From: Brassica napus
Taxonomy: Eukaryota; Streptophyta; Magnoliopsida; Brassicales; Brassicaceae
Assembly (NCBI RefSeq): GCF_020379485.1
Contig: NC_063447.1
Location: 54,177,452 to 54,241,451, forward strand
Length of the DNA: 64,000 nt
Direction: 5' to 3'
The notes beneath the pieces were generated by a model. That model was not told the DNA's origin, did not search any database, and saw only the letters and a list, made by a program, of their open reading frames with translations. How positions within the stretch are numbered: the first letter of the stretch is position 1; each line of letters begins with the position of its first letter. Positions 10,444 through 22,169 of the stretch are shown here, in pieces. The position numbers were made by a program, and so were the translations under genes.

Positions 10444-11134
10444 GCAAAATTGCAATTCATCCTACAAATTGGCAATCTAGGTAACCCATGAGTATAATCA
10501 TCACGAATAAACCATCCTAGATGCTATTCCATTTAGAATTCGTAGATTCCCCTAAATCCAACCCTAGGGCGATTTTTGATTCTAAAATTAGAGAGTCATA
10601 CCTGTGCCTTGATGAAAACTGATGGTAGAAATGGATAAAGCTTGAAAAACTAATGAGTTTAGCACCAAGAATTACAAAAATCGGTTGAGATATGATGAAA
10701 ATTCATTTGCATGTTCTTTAGAGGTTTGAGAGAGTTTGAGAGGAGAGGAAGATGAAATTATGAGTGTTTTGATCTGATTTTCGCGAGTGGGATCTTTTGT
10801 GGGTGTTTTCCGGTTTAAATTGAGTGAAATCAAACCGGGCAAGACTTACCTGAGATCGACCGATCCGTACTATTAAGATCGACCGATCTAATGAACGGAT
10901 CGACCGATCTGCGTATACCGGATCGACCGATCCCTTACCTGGATCGCCGTTCTGTTTCTTTCGGATCGATCTATGCCTGATCGTGATACATGCCTAAAAA
11001 TCATCTAAAAACGCAACCAAAAATCAATTCACACAAGAAAACATAATCACAAAAAGAGAAAGAAAATCAAACCATGTGGGTTGCCTCCCAGTCAGCGCTT
11101 GTTTAAAGTCGCGAGCCTGACTATTTTGTTGTCC
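10263..11134 (-). other. Spacer between gag-pol and the ATHILA ORF
   Basis: Noncoding. It contains a long A-tract on the sense strand (10419-10441) and an array of four GATCGACCGATC copies at 10854-10932. Confidence 0.7.
10854..10932. promoter_or_regulatory. GATCGACCGATC array in the spacer (4 copies)
   Basis: Copies begin at 10854, 10877, 10898 and 10921 (spacing 23, 21, 23). This is the reverse complement of the LTR and gag motif, so the two central bases are flipped relative to the other arrays. Confidence 0.6.
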
Positions 11135-14100
11135 TTAGGCGAGATCGGGTTCCGTTAAAGGAATGTTGGTTCCTTCTTCGGGTTTTGCATCTGTGAAGTA
11201 AGGTTTTAGCCTCTGCCCATTGACGGTGAATTTCCTCCCATTGTCTTCCAAGACAACAGCTCCATAGGGTCTAACCTCTGTGATGGTGAAAGGTCCGGAC
11301 CAACGAGACTTAAGCTTTCCAGGAAATAGCTTGAGTCTAGAGTTGAACAGAAGGACTTTGTCTCCAGCAGCGAAGTCTCTCGGGATTATCTTTCTGTCAT
11401 GCCATGCCTTAGTTCTTTCCTTGTAGATTTTGGTGTTCTCATAGGCGTTCAACCGAATCTCGTCCAGCTCGTTCAACTGAACCATCCTCCTTTCTGCTGC
11501 GGTTTTAATGTCGAAGTTCATCAACTTCGTTGCCCAAAAACCACTGTACTCCAATTCCACAGGTAGGTGACAAGACTTTCCATAGACCAGATTAAAAGGA
11601 GTGGTGCCCAAGGGAGTCTTGTAGGCGGTTCTATACGCCCATAAGGCGTCATCAAGCTTCACAGCCCAGTCTTTCCTTGTTTTGCCTACAGCCTTCTCCA
11701 AAATCCCCTTGATTTCTCGGTTCGATATTTCAACCTGCCCACTTGTCTGAGGATGATAAGGTGTAGCTACCTTATGCTTTACTCCATGTTTCTTCAGCAG
11801 TTTATCGAACGTCTTGTTGATGAAGTGAGAGCCTCCATCACTAATAACCACTCTCGGGATCCCGAATCTTGGAAAAATGACTGTCTTGAACATTTTCTTG
11901 ACAACACTAGAGTCATTTGTCTTGCTGGCTACTGCTTCCACCCACTTGGAGACATAATCAACCGCAACCAAGATGTACTCATTTCCATAAGAAGATGGGA
12001 AAGGGCCCATAAAATCAATTCCCCATACATCAAAAACTTCAACTTCAAGGATGAAATTTTGGGGCATCTCATTTCTCTTACTGATGTTGCCCTTCCGCTG
12101 ACATGCATCACACTTTGAGACAAACTCATGGGCGTCTCTGAAAAGTGTAGGCCACCAGTAACCAGCCTGCAGGACCTTAGAAACCGTCTTGAATGTTGCA
12201 AAATGGCCTGCGTATTCTGAACTGTGGCAGTGGAAAAGAATCCCTTGCATCTCATTCTCCAGAACACATCTCCTGAATAAACCATCTGAGCATCTCTTGT
12301 AGAGGAAGGGATCATCCCAGTAGTAGTGGTTCACATCTCTCATGAACTTTTTCCTCTCATACCCCTTCAGGTTCGGTGGTTCAATTCCAGCACATAGGTA
12401 GTTTGCAAAGTCTGCAAACCATGGGAGATCATCCTGAATTTGTCTCATGACACAGCAATCAGCCTGATCCAAATACTCATCCTCCAGCAAGGTGATCACA
12501 TAGACATTCTCCTCGGGTAATGTATCATCCAGTGGTGTTTCAGCTTCCACTCTCATTCGGGAAAGATGATCTGCCACTCCATTTTCTGCTCCTCTCTTGT
12601 CTCTGATCTCAATATCAAACTCCTGTAGGAGTAAGATCCACCTTAAGAGTCTCGGTTTAGCATCTTTTTTCGTCATCAGGTACTTCAAGGCTGCATGATC
12701 TGTGTGCACAATTACTTTCGAGCCCACCAAATAGGACCTGAACTTCTCGAAAGCATAAACTACTGCCAGCAACTCCTTCTCAGTGGTAGCATACTTGATT
12801 TGAGCATCATCAAGCGTTCGGCTGGCATAATAGATCACATGGAGTTTCTTGTCTTTTCTCTGCCCCAAAACAGCTCCAATCGCGTAATCACTTGCGTCAC
12901 ACATTATTTCAAATGGCAAGTCCCAATCTGGTGGCTGCACAATGGGAGCACTGACTAGAGACTTCTTGAGAATCTGAAACGCAGCGAGGCAGTCAGCATC
13001 AAAAACAAACTTCGCTTCTTTGCACAGCAGACGGGTGAGTGGCCTCGCTATCATAGAGAAGTCTTTGATAAACCTCCTGTAGAAACCGGCATGTCCCAGA
13101 AAACTCCGAATATCCCTCACTGTCCTGGGAGGCTGTAGGCTGGTCATAACTTCAATCTTTGCTTTGTCAACCTCGATACCCTGCTCTGATATCCTGTGAC
13201 CCAAAACAATGCCATCTTTCACCATGAAATGACACTTCTCCCAATTTAACACCAAGTTCTTCTCCTCACATCTTTCCAGCACCTTGCACAGATTAGCAAG
13301 GCAGTCGCTAAATGAAGAACCGTAGACTGAGAAATCGTCCATAAAAACCTCCATAATGTCCTCAATAAGATCAGTAAAGATCGACATCATGCATCTCTGG
13401 AAAGTGGCAGGAGCATTGCACAATCCGAAAGGCATTCTCCTGTAGGCAAAAGTACCGTATGGGCAGGTGAATGTTGTCTTCTCTTGGTCGTCTGGATGAA
13501 TGGGTATCTGAAAGAACCCGGAGTAGCCATCGAGAAAACAGTAGTAGGGGTGGTTGGCTAGTCTTTCCAGCATCTGGTCAATGAAAGGAAGTGGGAAGTG
13601 GTCCTTCCTTGTGGCTGAGTTTAGCTTCCTGTAGTCAATGCACATCCTATGCCCTGTGACTGTTCTGGTAGGAATCAGCTCATCCTTCTCATTTGTGATG
13701 ACAGTGATGCCACCCTTCTTAGGAACCACATGAACCGGGCTCACCCAAGTGCTGTCTGAAATTGGGTAGATCACCCCTGCACTCAACAGCTTTAGAATCT
13801 CCTTTTTCACAACTTCCATCAGTTTGGGATTCAGTCTTCGCTGGTGCTCTATGGACGTCTTTGACTCATCCTCCAAGTGAATCTTGTGCATGCAAAGATC
13901 TGGAGAAATACCTGTAATATCATCCAAAGAGTACCCCAATGCTTTTCTATACTTTCGCAATTTTGAAAGAAGCAAAGCGGTCTCCACATTATTCAGGTTA
14001 GCACAAATAATAACAGGATATGTGGAATTCGGTCCCAAGAATGCATACCTCAGCCCAGCTGGGAGGGCTTTAAGTTCCACCTTTGGAGCATTCTCCTCAC

Positions 14101-16840
14101 TCCAATCTGGTTGGGAGGATGACGGTTTGACGGTTTTATCGGTGCCTGAGTCTTCAAGGCTGACATAGGCGACATGCTTCTCAATCGGTGAGGCTGAATC
14201 CAAAATCTCAGAAAATCCAACCACTTCTTGGTTCATGAACCCGAACTCACTCTCCTTTTGGGTCAATGCGACTTGTAGAGGATCATCAGTGTGCAACTCT
14301 TCATCCATTTCCTCCACCAGTTCAGTCAATGTATCAACCCAGAAAGTCTGTCCATCAATAGTCGGATTTTTCAGCACCTTCTCCACATTGTATCTCATCG
14401 CCATGTCTCCTAGACGTAAGTCTATATGCCCATTCTGTACATCAATCATGGCTCCAGCAGTAGCTAAAAACGGTCTGCCCAAAATGAGAGGATCTTTAGG
14501 TTCCTCTTCCAGCTCCAGAACTACAAAATCGGTAAGCACGTATCCCTTTCCAACACCAACAGGGATGTTCTCTAGTACACCGACTGGTCTTCGCACTGAT
14601 CGGTCAGCAAGGACCAAGGAGATCCTTGTAGGTTTGTAGTTCGTCATGCCTAGCCTCTCAGAGACAGAGAAAGGCATTAGGCTCACTCCTGAACCCAGAT
14701 CGCAGAGACTCTTCTCAAAAGTAAGTGATCCAATGCGGCATGGTAGAACAAATGCTCCGGGATCTTCACGCTTTTTAGGCATGACATTTTGTAGAACTGC
14801 GCTACACTCCTCATTGAGCATCAACACACCCCGCTCTAGGCTCATCTTATCGGTAAGAATCTCCTTCATGTACCTTTTAAGAGAAGGTACCATCTTCACC
14901 GCTTCAACAAATGGCAATCTCACATGTAACTCCCCAACAAGGTTCTTTAGCTTCTCGTACTCACGTTCTTTGATCTTCTGCCTTGGTCTGGATGGGTATG
15001 GAGCCTTAGGAACATAAGCAGGGGGCGCCACATACACCTCTTCAGGTTCAGAAGAATTTGGCTTCGTCGACACGGGATCGGTCGATCCAGATGGAAAGGA
15101 TCGGTCGATCCAGATGGAAAGGATCGGTCGATCTGATTCCCAATTGGATCGGTCGATCTGTTCTTGAGATCGGTCGATCTCTTTCTCTTTCGATTCCTCA
15201 ATCGTTTTTCCACTCCTAAGTGTTATAGCATTCACAAACTCCTTGGGATTCGTCTCTGACTTCCCTGGTAGAAATCCAGGTGCTGTTCTGCTGCTGGAGG
15301 CGGTTTGAGCAACTTGCTTTTCCAAAACTTTCAAATGGGTGTTCAAAGCTTCGAACTTCCCATTAAGCTCTCCATACATGTTATCCACCTTGGTGTTTAT
15401 CTCTGCAGTGCTATTCTTCTGACCTTCTAGCACCATTTGCAGCATCTTCTTGATTTCGTTATCCTGAGAAGACTGTGACGAAGAGGCATTCCCTTGATTC
15501 TGATAGTTGTTGTACTGCTGCCTTTGCTGAAATCCTGAGTTGCCCGAGTTGTTCCCCTGATATTGATTTCTGTTCTGAAATCCTTGGTTGAACACACTCT
15601 GGTTCTGATTCTGGTTCTGCCTGTTTCCTGCCTGAGGGTAGGACTGATGTTGTGGATTCTCCACATTGTTGCTCCGGTAAGACAGATTATTTTGCTGATT
15701 TTGATTCCACCCAAGGTTCTGATTGTAGCCTCTGTTGTAGTTTCCTTGACCACCAATGTAGTTCACATCAGCCTGCATATCACTTGAATCATCACCAACA
15801 GCTTCTTGTGAGGAACGATAGCCTTGCTCCTCCACAAATTTCACAGATTTCTGATCTCTCTTGAGAAGCATCTCAATCTTGGCATTCAACTCATCTATCT
15901 TCTTGGATTCATAACCAACACCCTTCTGGCTGGTATCAAACCTTGACTTGCGGTTTGCTTTGCTGGATGACAGGTTGTTCAACAAGGTGTAAGCTTCTTC
16001 AACAGTCTTGGTCATGAAATCACCATTACTTGCTGTGTCCATGGCATCTTGACTCTCTTCATGAACTCCATTATAGAAAATGTTCAGCAAACTCACATCA
16101 GTGTAGCCATGGTGAGGGCAGTCCTGTGTGTACTCCTTGAAACGCTCCCAAGCCTCATGAAAGCTTTCTGAATCAAGTTGCTGAAAGCTTCCAATTCTGC
16201 TTCTCAGATATGTGGACCTTGACTTGGTGAAGAAATGCTGTAGAAAAGCAGCTCTTGTCTCTTCCCATGTAGTAAGAGATCCTGGAGGGATGGACTTTAA
16301 CCATCTGATAGCTTTATCAGCTAAGGAAAACGGGAACAACCTGCATTTCAAAGCGCCTTGAGGAACTCCATTATGTCTGCTGGTGTCACAGACTCGCTCA
16401 AAATGCTCCAAGTGATACATCGGGTCCTCAGACGGGTTTCCATGAAACGGATTTTTCTCCACCAAATTAATGAGACCAGTCTTGATCTCAAAGTCTCTTC
16501 TCTCAATGGGAGGTGGGCGAATCCCAGAACGATCGGCATAGAATGCATCTGGTGTATCATAATGTGCAAGCGTCATCCTAGGCATGCCATAGTCTCCAGC
16601 CTGTTGTCTTGCAGCTACACCAGCCTGCTGATTATCACCAGCATTGTTGCCTTCTCGTTCATCTACAGGAATTGGATTTTGCGGGTTGTCCTGAAATTGG
16701 TCTTCTTGGTGTTCAGCCATTTCAACCTCTTCAGCGGACTCAAGTCTTTTCTTTTTCACTTGTCTCTCTAGGCGGCCGAGCTCTAACTCCAAAGGTATTA
16801 AATTCGATGATCCTTTGCTTCTAGTATGAAATCCGCTCAT
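11135..16840 (-). CDS. Athila gag-pol polyprotein, 1901 aa, intact
   Basis: One frame from ATG ([10 protein letters not shown]) to stop. In order: gag with a retrotransposon capsid region (about residues 125-260, [14 protein letters not shown]); a long Asn/Gln-rich stretch (about 355-455); a coiled-coil-like segment; DRS repeats translated from the 12-mer array (about 550-590); protease ([10 protein letters not shown], near 713); reverse transcriptase (FMDDFSVYG, near 1165); RNase H ([13 protein letters not shown], near 1317); integrase zinc finger ([12 protein letters not shown], near 1550) and core (WGIDFMGPF near 1610, ISDGGSHF near 1667, [10 protein letters not shown] near 1703). No CCHC zinc knuckle is seen in gag. 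Catalytic residues look complete, so the element may be autonomous. Particle assembly and reverse transcription would occur in the cytoplasm, integration in the nucleus. Confidence 0.95.
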   Translation of the reverse strand: MSGFHTRSKGSSNLIPLELELGRLERQVKKKRLESAEEVEMAEHQEDQFQDNPQNPIPVDEREGNNAGDNQQAGVAARQQAGDYGMPRMTLAHYDTPDAFYADRSGIRPPPIERRDFEIKTGLINLVEKNPFHGNPSEDPMYHLEHFERVCDTSRHNGVPQGALKCRLFPFSLADKAIRWLKSIPPGSLTTWEETRAAFLQHFFTKSRSTYLRSRIGSFQQLDSESFHEAWERFKEYTQDCPHHGYTDVSLLNIFYNGVHEESQDAMDTASNGDFMTKTVEEAYTLLNNLSSSKANRKSRFDTSQKGVGYESKKIDELNAKIEMLLKRDQKSVKFVEEQGYRSSQEAVGDDSSDMQADVNYIGGQGNYNRGYNQNLGWNQNQQNNLSYRSNNVENPQHQSYPQAGNRQNQNQNQSVFNQGFQNRNQYQGNNSGNSGFQQRQQYNNYQNQGNASSSQSSQDNEIKKMLQMVLEGQKNSTAEINTKVDNMYGELNGKFEALNTHLKVLEKQVAQTASSSRTAPGFLPGKSETNPKEFVNAITLRSGKTIEESKEKEIDRSQEQIDRSNWESDRPILSIWIDRSFPSGSTDPVSTKPNSSEPEEVYVAPPAYVPKAPYPSRPRQKIKEREYEKLKNLVGELHVRLPFVEAVKMVPSLKRYMKEILTDKMSLERGVLMLNEECSAVLQNVMPKKREDPGAFVLPCRIGSLTFEKSLCDLGSGVSLMPFSVSERLGMTNYKPTRISLVLADRSVRRPVGVLENIPVGVGKGYVLTDFVVLELEEEPKDPLILGRPFLATAGAMIDVQNGHIDLRLGDMAMRYNVEKVLKNPTIDGQTFWVDTLTELVEEMDEELHTDDPLQVALTQKESEFGFMNQEVVGFSEILDSASPIEKHVAYVSLEDSGTDKTVKPSSSQPDWSEENAPKVELKALPAGLRYAFLGPNSTYPVIICANLNNVETALLLSKLRKYRKALGYSLDDITGISPDLCMHKIHLEDESKTSIEHQRRLNPKLMEVVKKEILKLLSAGVIYPISDSTWVSPVHVVPKKGGITVITNEKDELIPTRTVTGHRMCIDYRKLNSATRKDHFPLPFIDQMLERLANHPYYCFLDGYSGFFQIPIHPDDQEKTTFTCPYGTFAYRRMPFGLCNAPATFQRCMMSIFTDLIEDIMEVFMDDFSVYGSSFSDCLANLCKVLERCEEKNLVLNWEKCHFMVKDGIVLGHRISEQGIEVDKAKIEVMTSLQPPRTVRDIRSFLGHAGFYRRFIKDFSMIARPLTRLLCKEAKFVFDADCLAAFQILKKSLVSAPIVQPPDWDLPFEIMCDASDYAIGAVLGQRKDKKLHVIYYASRTLDDAQIKYATTEKELLAVVYAFEKFRSYLVGSKVIVHTDHAALKYLMTKKDAKPRLLRWILLLQEFDIEIRDKRGAENGVADHLSRMRVEAETPLDDTLPEENVYVITLLEDEYLDQADCCVMRQIQDDLPWFADFANYLCAGIEPPNLKGYERKKFMRDVNHYYWDDPFLYKRCSDGLFRRCVLENEMQGILFHCHSSEYAGHFATFKTVSKVLQAGYWWPTLFRDAHEFVSKCDACQRKGNISKRNEMPQNFILEVEVFDVWGIDFMGPFPSSYGNEYILVAVDYVSKWVEAVASKTNDSSVVKKMFKTVIFPRFGIPRVVISDGGSHFINKTFDKLLKKHGVKHKVATPYHPQTSGQVEISNREIKGILEKAVGKTRKDWAVKLDDALWAYRTAYKTPLGTTPFNLVYGKSCHLPVELEYSGFWATKLMNFDIKTAAERRMVQLNELDEIRLNAYENTKIYKERTKAWHDRKIIPRDFAAGDKVLLFNSRLKLFPGKLKSRWSGPFTITEVRPYGAVVLEDNGRKFTVNGQRLKPYFTDAKPEEGTNIPLTEPDLA
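15076..15179. repeat. GATCGGTCGATC array inside gag (5 copies)
   Basis: Copies begin at 15076, 15099, 15122, 15147 and 15168 (spacing 23, 23, 25, 21). It is translated on the minus strand as repeated DRS/DRP units, so the array lies within coding sequence without breaking it. Confidence 0.75.
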
Positions 16841-16944
16841 TCACCTGAAAACACAAACAGAAAGAGAAAGACAGAAACATTAGACAAAATAAAGAAAATG
16901 CTATAGTCTTAAACTGATCATTAACTCTAGGGTGACCAAATGGT

Positions 16945-16965
16945 CCCCGGCAACGGCGCCAAAAA
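16945..16965 (-). other. Athila primer-binding site (tRNA-Asp)
   Basis: The minus strand reads TGGCGCCGTTGCCGGGGA just inside the 5' LTR. This is complementary to the 3' end of plant tRNA-Asp, a primer commonly used by Athila and related gypsy elements. Confidence 0.85.
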
Positions 16966-16967
16966 CT

Positions 16968-18289
16968 TGATGTCTCGAGTTTTAACCCGATTATCTAACT
17001 GCAAGTGCACAGTAAAGTACGCAGTAGTAATGCGGGATCGAATCCACAGGGACCGATGATCACACGTAGAGTTGCAGACAAGTTAATAGCTACAGCGAAC
17101 GAAGATATATTTTTGATGGTTTTTATTTAATTTTCTTAGTGTCACAAAACATAAACAAGCATGTAAAAAGATGATTTAAACGATTTGAAAACTATTTTAA
17201 AACAAACGTTGGGCATTGGGAATTCTCAGGGATTTCTTTTTAATCAAGATACAATTAATGGAAGACACAGGGATATATTAAGAACCGTCTAGAACTCAAA
17301 CACGATATTAGAATTAACCTACTTCCGTAGCGCTAATTCTCTATGTTATAGAAATCTCCACACTAACTTCCGCTGAGTTTCAATTTCTAAACAAGCATTA
17401 AGAACAGGTTCAATATGTTCACAAAGCGCAATAACATCAACTTCCGAGGGTTAAGGACACTTTGCTCATCTAAAGTATTTTCGGAAGTTCAAACAATCAC
17501 TTTCGGTGCATCAAACAATCTGAAATCATGAACTAAGTGATCAATTCAGTTCAAGCAGTAAGAAATCCATTAGATGAAGAACCAAAACGTAATCCCTTAG
17601 TCTACACACGTTTTATGGATCAAAACATCAAGAAATCCCCTATGAGAACCCCTAAACCCAACTAGATGACTACTCACACATAACTAAGCAAGAACAAAAC
17701 GATTTTGATGAAGAAAACATGATAAGATTGTATTAAAACAGAGTAAAGGTTCAGAAGATCTTCTCCAAATGGTATTGAGATGAACTCCTTTACAAATCTT
17801 CACAAATCACACAAAACAAGTACAAAACTCTCAAATCTCTCTCAAGAACTTGTAAATCTCCTTCTTGGTCGCCCCTGGTCTTTTTCTGAGTCCCAAAGGT
17901 CGAGTTCTTCCCCCCAATTATTGAGGGGAGTGGGTAAAAAGGAGTGAAAAGCTCGTTTGTGCGTGTGGAGCCCGTAGATCCTTAGATCGGTCGATCCATA
18001 TATACCGGATCGGTCGATCTAGTGCATGAAAGCATAAGATCGGTCGATCCACATTGACCGGATCGGTCGATCCCACGTCCTGTGCGATCAATACTTCATT
18101 CGGTCCATTGTTCGGTCTATCTTGCTTCTGAATAAATCCCGAATGCGTTCTTTTCTTTCAAGCTATCTAGTAACCTGCATATTACACTTAAGAACACCAA
18201 AACGCATCAAATAGACCAAAACATTAATTAAAACCGACCATTTAATTGCTCCAAAACGAGTTTAAAACCGTTAAAAACACGGAATATCA
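16968..18289 (-). repeat. Athila 5' LTR (1322 bp)
   Basis: Runs from TGATGTCTCGAG to ACGGAATATCA, nearly identical to the 3' LTR. It should hold the promoter. The 12-mer array is at 17985-18072. Confidence 0.95.
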
Positions 18290-18482
18290 ATTCCACACAA
18301 CAATCAGTCAGCAAAATTTCATATACTCGTCTGATTGGTTCTGATCAAAATAGTTTGTTGACTTCTTGTTTATTCTCCACCAAACTACTAAAGATCTTTT
18401 ACTCATTAACGAATATAAAGCAACCAAAGATGTTCGATTTGCACATGACAGGATTGAGTTTCTAGTACAAGATAACATCAAA
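18290..18482. repeat. Right half of duplicated segment interrupted by Athila
   Basis: Starts with the ATTCC target duplication and matches 4327-4535, so the other copy gives the empty site. Confidence 0.8.
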
Positions 18483-18853
18483 TGAAGAATGTTTAGAAGA
18501 AGATAAAAAAGGGAGAGAACTTTACCAAGAACAGGAGCAGAGAGAGAGAAGGTGGGCTTGGTATATATGTCTAATTTGTAAAACATCTGTACTGTGCGCG
18601 TTTATTACTTCATTATGAATTAATTACACAGACAAACACAATGTTAATGAGTCTATTTGCGAGTTTCGAAGGATACGATTATGCTTTCTGTCTACCAAAC
18701 CAAATAGGCAAATAATAGTAAGATAAGTTTTAAGTTTATCATCCACAAAACAAACGGAAGGTTGCATAGTATTATCACATGATTGATAAACACCAAAGAG
18801 CTTCTAATTAGTCTCTTGAGAGAGAAATTCATTACATCAACATCCGCTCCTTC
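18483..18853. other. 3' flank of RRM copy B
   Basis: Positions 18590-18790 match 2489-2750 downstream of RRM copy A. No gene is seen. Confidence 0.6.
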
Positions 18854-20204
18854 TCAAAAGGACTGTGACCCCTCTCCCTCCTTGGCCCTGGCCTTCTGCG
18901 TCATAAGAGCCCAGGCCTTCTGCTTCTTAAGAGCCCTGGCCTTCTGCTTCTTAAGAGCCCTGGCCTTCTGCTTCTTAAGAGCACTGAGCTTCTTTGTCAT
19001 CGCATTGAGCCTCCACTCAGTCATATAAAAATCGATCTTCTCCTTGGTCTCGTCGGCAAACTCAAGCATTTGAGCTACAGAAACAATAAAAGACGAATTG
19101 ATGAGAAGATTAATGAACCTTGAAAGTAAAGAATCAAGAAAAACGTGTTATGCACCTGGGGGACAATAGCCACAATGAGTTTCACCGGGGGGACGGGGAG
19201 GGTTACTTCTGGCTTTTGTGGGTACGAGCATAGTATTTATTTTGAATCCGTTGACTTGACTTCCATCAAGATTCATGGCACTAGCTTCTCCTTCTTCTTC
19301 GGAAAAATAGATACTAGTCATCTTGTCGAGGAGATCAACGTCAACATGTATTATAACTCCACAAGAAGAGAAATGTGCAGTCAAAGCCTCCTCAACTTCA
19401 TCTTTAAGAAGGGAGGGGTCATACCCCACAACGCAAATGCCAAACCTACTGCAGTAATTTGTTGCATGTTATCAACATGCACAACATTTTTACAGGATGC
19501 AAAAGAAAACAAAAAAGAGTATCAACTTACAATCTTTCGTCATTTAGTAGCTGATTCATAACAAAATCTGTATAGTCTGATTCCGCCTGGTATTCCTCAT
19601 CTTCTTCCTCGGGTGCAAACTTAACAAGGGCATTCCAACCTCCCATGTCACTTCCATTAAGTTGCAGCGCTTTCTCTTTTGCGCCATCTCCAAAAATAGT
19701 AACAAAAGCACGACTGCAACAAAGAACAATTAATTTTCAATTAGCACACAACACAAATATTATATTATTATGTCACAAATATTAAGAGACACAAACCTGT
19801 CCAAAAGAGGCTCTGTGGGGAAATCAACTCTACTAACATAGCCACATGATTTGAAGTGATTAACCAACTGAATCCTGATTTCATTCTCAGTGTCCTTACT
19901 AAATTCGTATCCTTCAATAGATATCCTAACCCTAATTCGCAGGAGATGCAAAGAAAAAAAAATATCAACACATACAAATATCTTCTCACAAAATAAATAA
20001 ATAAATAAAGCATCAATCAATTACCTCGAACTGATGGCTTCATCCTTAGCAGCAGCCTCACTATCGAACGGTGCCTAAAATACAACATACAATTTTTCGT
20101 AATTTCCGATTAACAAAAGAGATCTGAGTAAGAAGAATTCATAATGAGAAGAAGATTACCTTGGGGGCGGATCGCTTGCAAGAAGAGTACGTGTCCATCG
20201 ACAT
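18854..20204 (-). CDS. RRM RNA-binding protein, copy B, six exons, intact
   Basis: Exons on the minus strand: 20160-20204, 20025-20074, 19797-19931, 19531-19713, 19156-19448 and 18854-19074. All introns are GT-AG and phases agree, giving 927 nt (308 aa). It starts MSMDTYSSCKRSAPK. Exons 3-4 form one RRM-like unit (VRISIEGYEF ... FKSCGYVSRVDF ... RAFVTIFG ... ALQLNGSDMGGW). Exon 5 forms a second (CVVGYDPSLL ... FSSCGVIIHVDV ... TSIYFSEEEGEASAMNLDGS). The C-terminus carries three ALKKQKA-type basic repeats. The family resembles plant nucleolin-like RRM proteins; nuclear or nucleolar RNA binding is inferred. Copy A at 2856-4114 has the same structure but a broken exon 1. Splice sites are predicted by eye only. 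Confidence 0.8.
18880..18995 (-). repeat. Basic ALKKQKAR repeats in the RRM protein tail
   Basis: A 30-bp unit encoding ALKKQKAR repeats about three times in the last exon, with a degenerate fourth. Copy A has a different KARRE-rich tail, so this region evolves by repeat expansion. Confidence 0.7.
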
Positions 20205-20300
20205 GTTGTTACAACCCCTAGGCTGCCGCTTTGCGATATATTTTCAGGTTATAGTCGGCTTATTCTACTGGTCTGGGCCATAGCCCATAGGTCCATCTTT
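20205..20300 (-). promoter_or_regulatory. RRM copy B promoter with paired site II motif
   Basis: TGGGCCATAGCCCA (20274-20287) is an inverted pair of TGGGCY elements about 70 bp upstream of the start codon. A telobox-like AACCCCTAGG lies in the leader. This pairing is known from plant ribosomal and nucleolar gene promoters; the link is inferred. Confidence 0.4.
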
Positions 20301-20674
20301 CCCATTCTTTTTTTTTTTTTAATATATCTCGTAGTGATTGGGGTTCAAACGGGCCACTAACCAGTGTGCTCGGCCCTTTTTCCATTCACTACTTTGTTTT
20401 TTCCATTCACTTCTTTTTTTTCCAAATATTTTGTAATAAATATATAAATATATTATTTGGTTTCTCAATTTTTTTTTTAACGCTGGATTGTATTATTAAA
20501 CCTTATAAGTAACGAATTATTAAATTATGAAAACTATCAAAACAAAAGTAGAAAAAAGATACAACATTATAGCACGAGGATATACAGTATCTTGTTTCCT
20601 TAACTTTGATAAGCTTTTTTATTAATAAGACTTATAGAACATGAGGATGTGGAGTATCAGGGTTTTTATTTTCC
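20301..20674. other. AT-rich intergenic stretch
   Basis: No coding or structured feature seen. Confidence 0.5.
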
Positions 20675-21320
20675 TTTTTTTGTCAGTAACCGAAAAAAAA
20701 AACAGATTTATATAGACTCTGTAAACCAAACTGGTAGTTCCGCATCCATATGGACGACAAACAACAGTTGCTTTCCCACGCTAGACTATTCGCCTTTTTA
20801 TTCTACGTCAGTGGTATATGAATGATCTCTGAGCTGTTGGAACTTCTCTTCAAATGGGTAATGTCTGCCAAATAAGTTGCAAAGGCTCGCCATTCTTCTG
20901 GTTCCTAAACCATCTTCACCAACTGAGAATAGTCCGTTGCAAAATGTAACAGAATATTGCCGTAAAATTTCTCATGCATTCCATTTCCCTAATGAGAGCT
21001 TCCATTTCCGAGTGAAGTGGCGATTGATTCGCACGTGTATTCCTTGCTCCCATGAGGCCATCAAATCCTTCAAGTGTGCTAAACCATCCATGTCCTGAAA
21101 AATTATCATGCTCTTTCCATGAACCATCTGTAAAACACCATCTACCTAGGATAGTCGGAACAATTGGTGTTACTTGTAAACGGCTACGATCTATTTCCTG
21201 AGCTAGAGAATTTTGTGCCTCAGCCCAAAGTAATGATTCTGTTTCCGCCAATTTGAGAGTATCTCTCGGATCAATGTCTAAGTTACTAAACACTTTATTG
21301 TTTCGTGCTTTCCAATCAGA
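20675..21320 (-). pseudogene. LINE 3' fragment with RNase H-like domain
   Basis: The minus strand encodes SNLDIDPRDTLKLAETESLLWAEAQ, then GRWCFTDGSWKEHD and LHSEMEALIREMECM, the same LINE family as the element at 49845-52034. The frame ends early (CYILQRTILSW, about 20916) and continues in broken frames to a short poly(A) (T run at 20675-20681). GAGTATCAG (20652-20660) and GAGTATTAG (21321-21329) may be its target duplication. The 5' part is missing. Confidence 0.7.
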
Positions 21321-21329
21321 GAGTATTAG

Positions 21330-22169
21330 TTTTTTTTTCTTTTTGAGTTCATAATTGTTTGTAACATATTTATGAACTAAATAAAATGGGCAAATCTCTC
21401 ACAATGACCCAGATTTTTATTCTTGACCAAAATAATAATCATATTTTTTTATTAACTAGGTAAATGACAAATTATACTTTTAGGGCCGGCCTGGTGTTAT
21501 TGCAGCAGTTGCGGATACGGTTGTGTGCGTTTGCGGATGTAGGTGGTTTCGTTTTTTAAGCGTTATTAAGAGACTTGTACGACTGATACAACAATTTAAA
21601 TTGGTGTGTTTGCGGAATACTTATGACATGGTAACTACCAAACGCATCAGTGGTTAAATAATAAATTAACAATATTTACATTTTATGTAATTATAAAAAT
21701 ATTAAAAAATTGTATTATTATAATAAATATTTTGAATCCGAGAATTTTGTTTTTTCGGAAATATTTTTAAAATTATTATTTTAAATCTAAATTAGAGATA
21801 TATATATTAATCTTAAACACCATCCCAAAACCCCATCCTAGCAAATCCAAACCATAGGTATTTACTATTAGTTAACCTTAGTAGTCTAAGTGTCTTTTAC
21901 CTCTTTAATTAAACACTAGTGGTATTCTTATATCTAGTGAATTCAAAATTGTTTTTGATCCATTTGATAGTGGTTAATGACAATAGTGTATTATTTTGTT
22001 TTGAAGTTGGTTAGATAAAAAAAAAACACTATAAATGATTTTCACTGATCGATTCAATAAAAATAGGATAAATAACTGATAGTTCCATTAAAGTAAATAG
22101 TTAAACTTAACATTCATTAAAGTTGATGTTCCAAAAGAAAAACATGTAAATACATGCGAGAGTATTCTC
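21330..22169. other. AT-rich intergenic; possible decayed hAT-like sequence
   Basis: TAGGGCCGGCC at 21481-21491 resembles one hAT MITE end, and nearby GTTTGCGGATGTAGG and CTACCAAACGC are loosely inverted, but no matching second end or duplication was found. Confidence 0.3.

Larger units (their letters stand above)
6110..18289 (-). mobile_element. Complete Athila-type Ty3/gypsy LTR retrotransposon
   Basis: The element is 12,180 bp, transcribed on the minus strand. LTRs lie at 16968-18289 (5') and 6110-7432 (3'), flanked by identical ATTCC at 6105-6109 and 18290-18294. The order is 5' LTR, tRNA-Asp primer site, one gag-pol frame, a spacer, an ATHILA ORF, a long 3' noncoding region, a polypurine tract and the 3' LTR. 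I see only about five differences between the LTRs, so the insertion is young. Long A-tracts and GATCGGTCGATC arrays are special to it. Athila members were once called env-containing because of the ORF after pol; no membrane segment is evident in this one. Confidence 0.95.

Noticed and set aside
7128..15179. 12-mer arrays considered as a CRISPR array
   Set aside because: Repeats are only 12 bp with tiny spacers, lie inside a plant retrotransposon and no cas genes exist.
11753..16824. Many plus-strand ORFs of 70-140 codons
   Set aside because: They are antisense shadows of the intact gag-pol frame.
21478..21670. Possible hAT MITE beginning TAGGGCCGGCC
   Set aside because: No inverted second end and no 8-bp duplication located.
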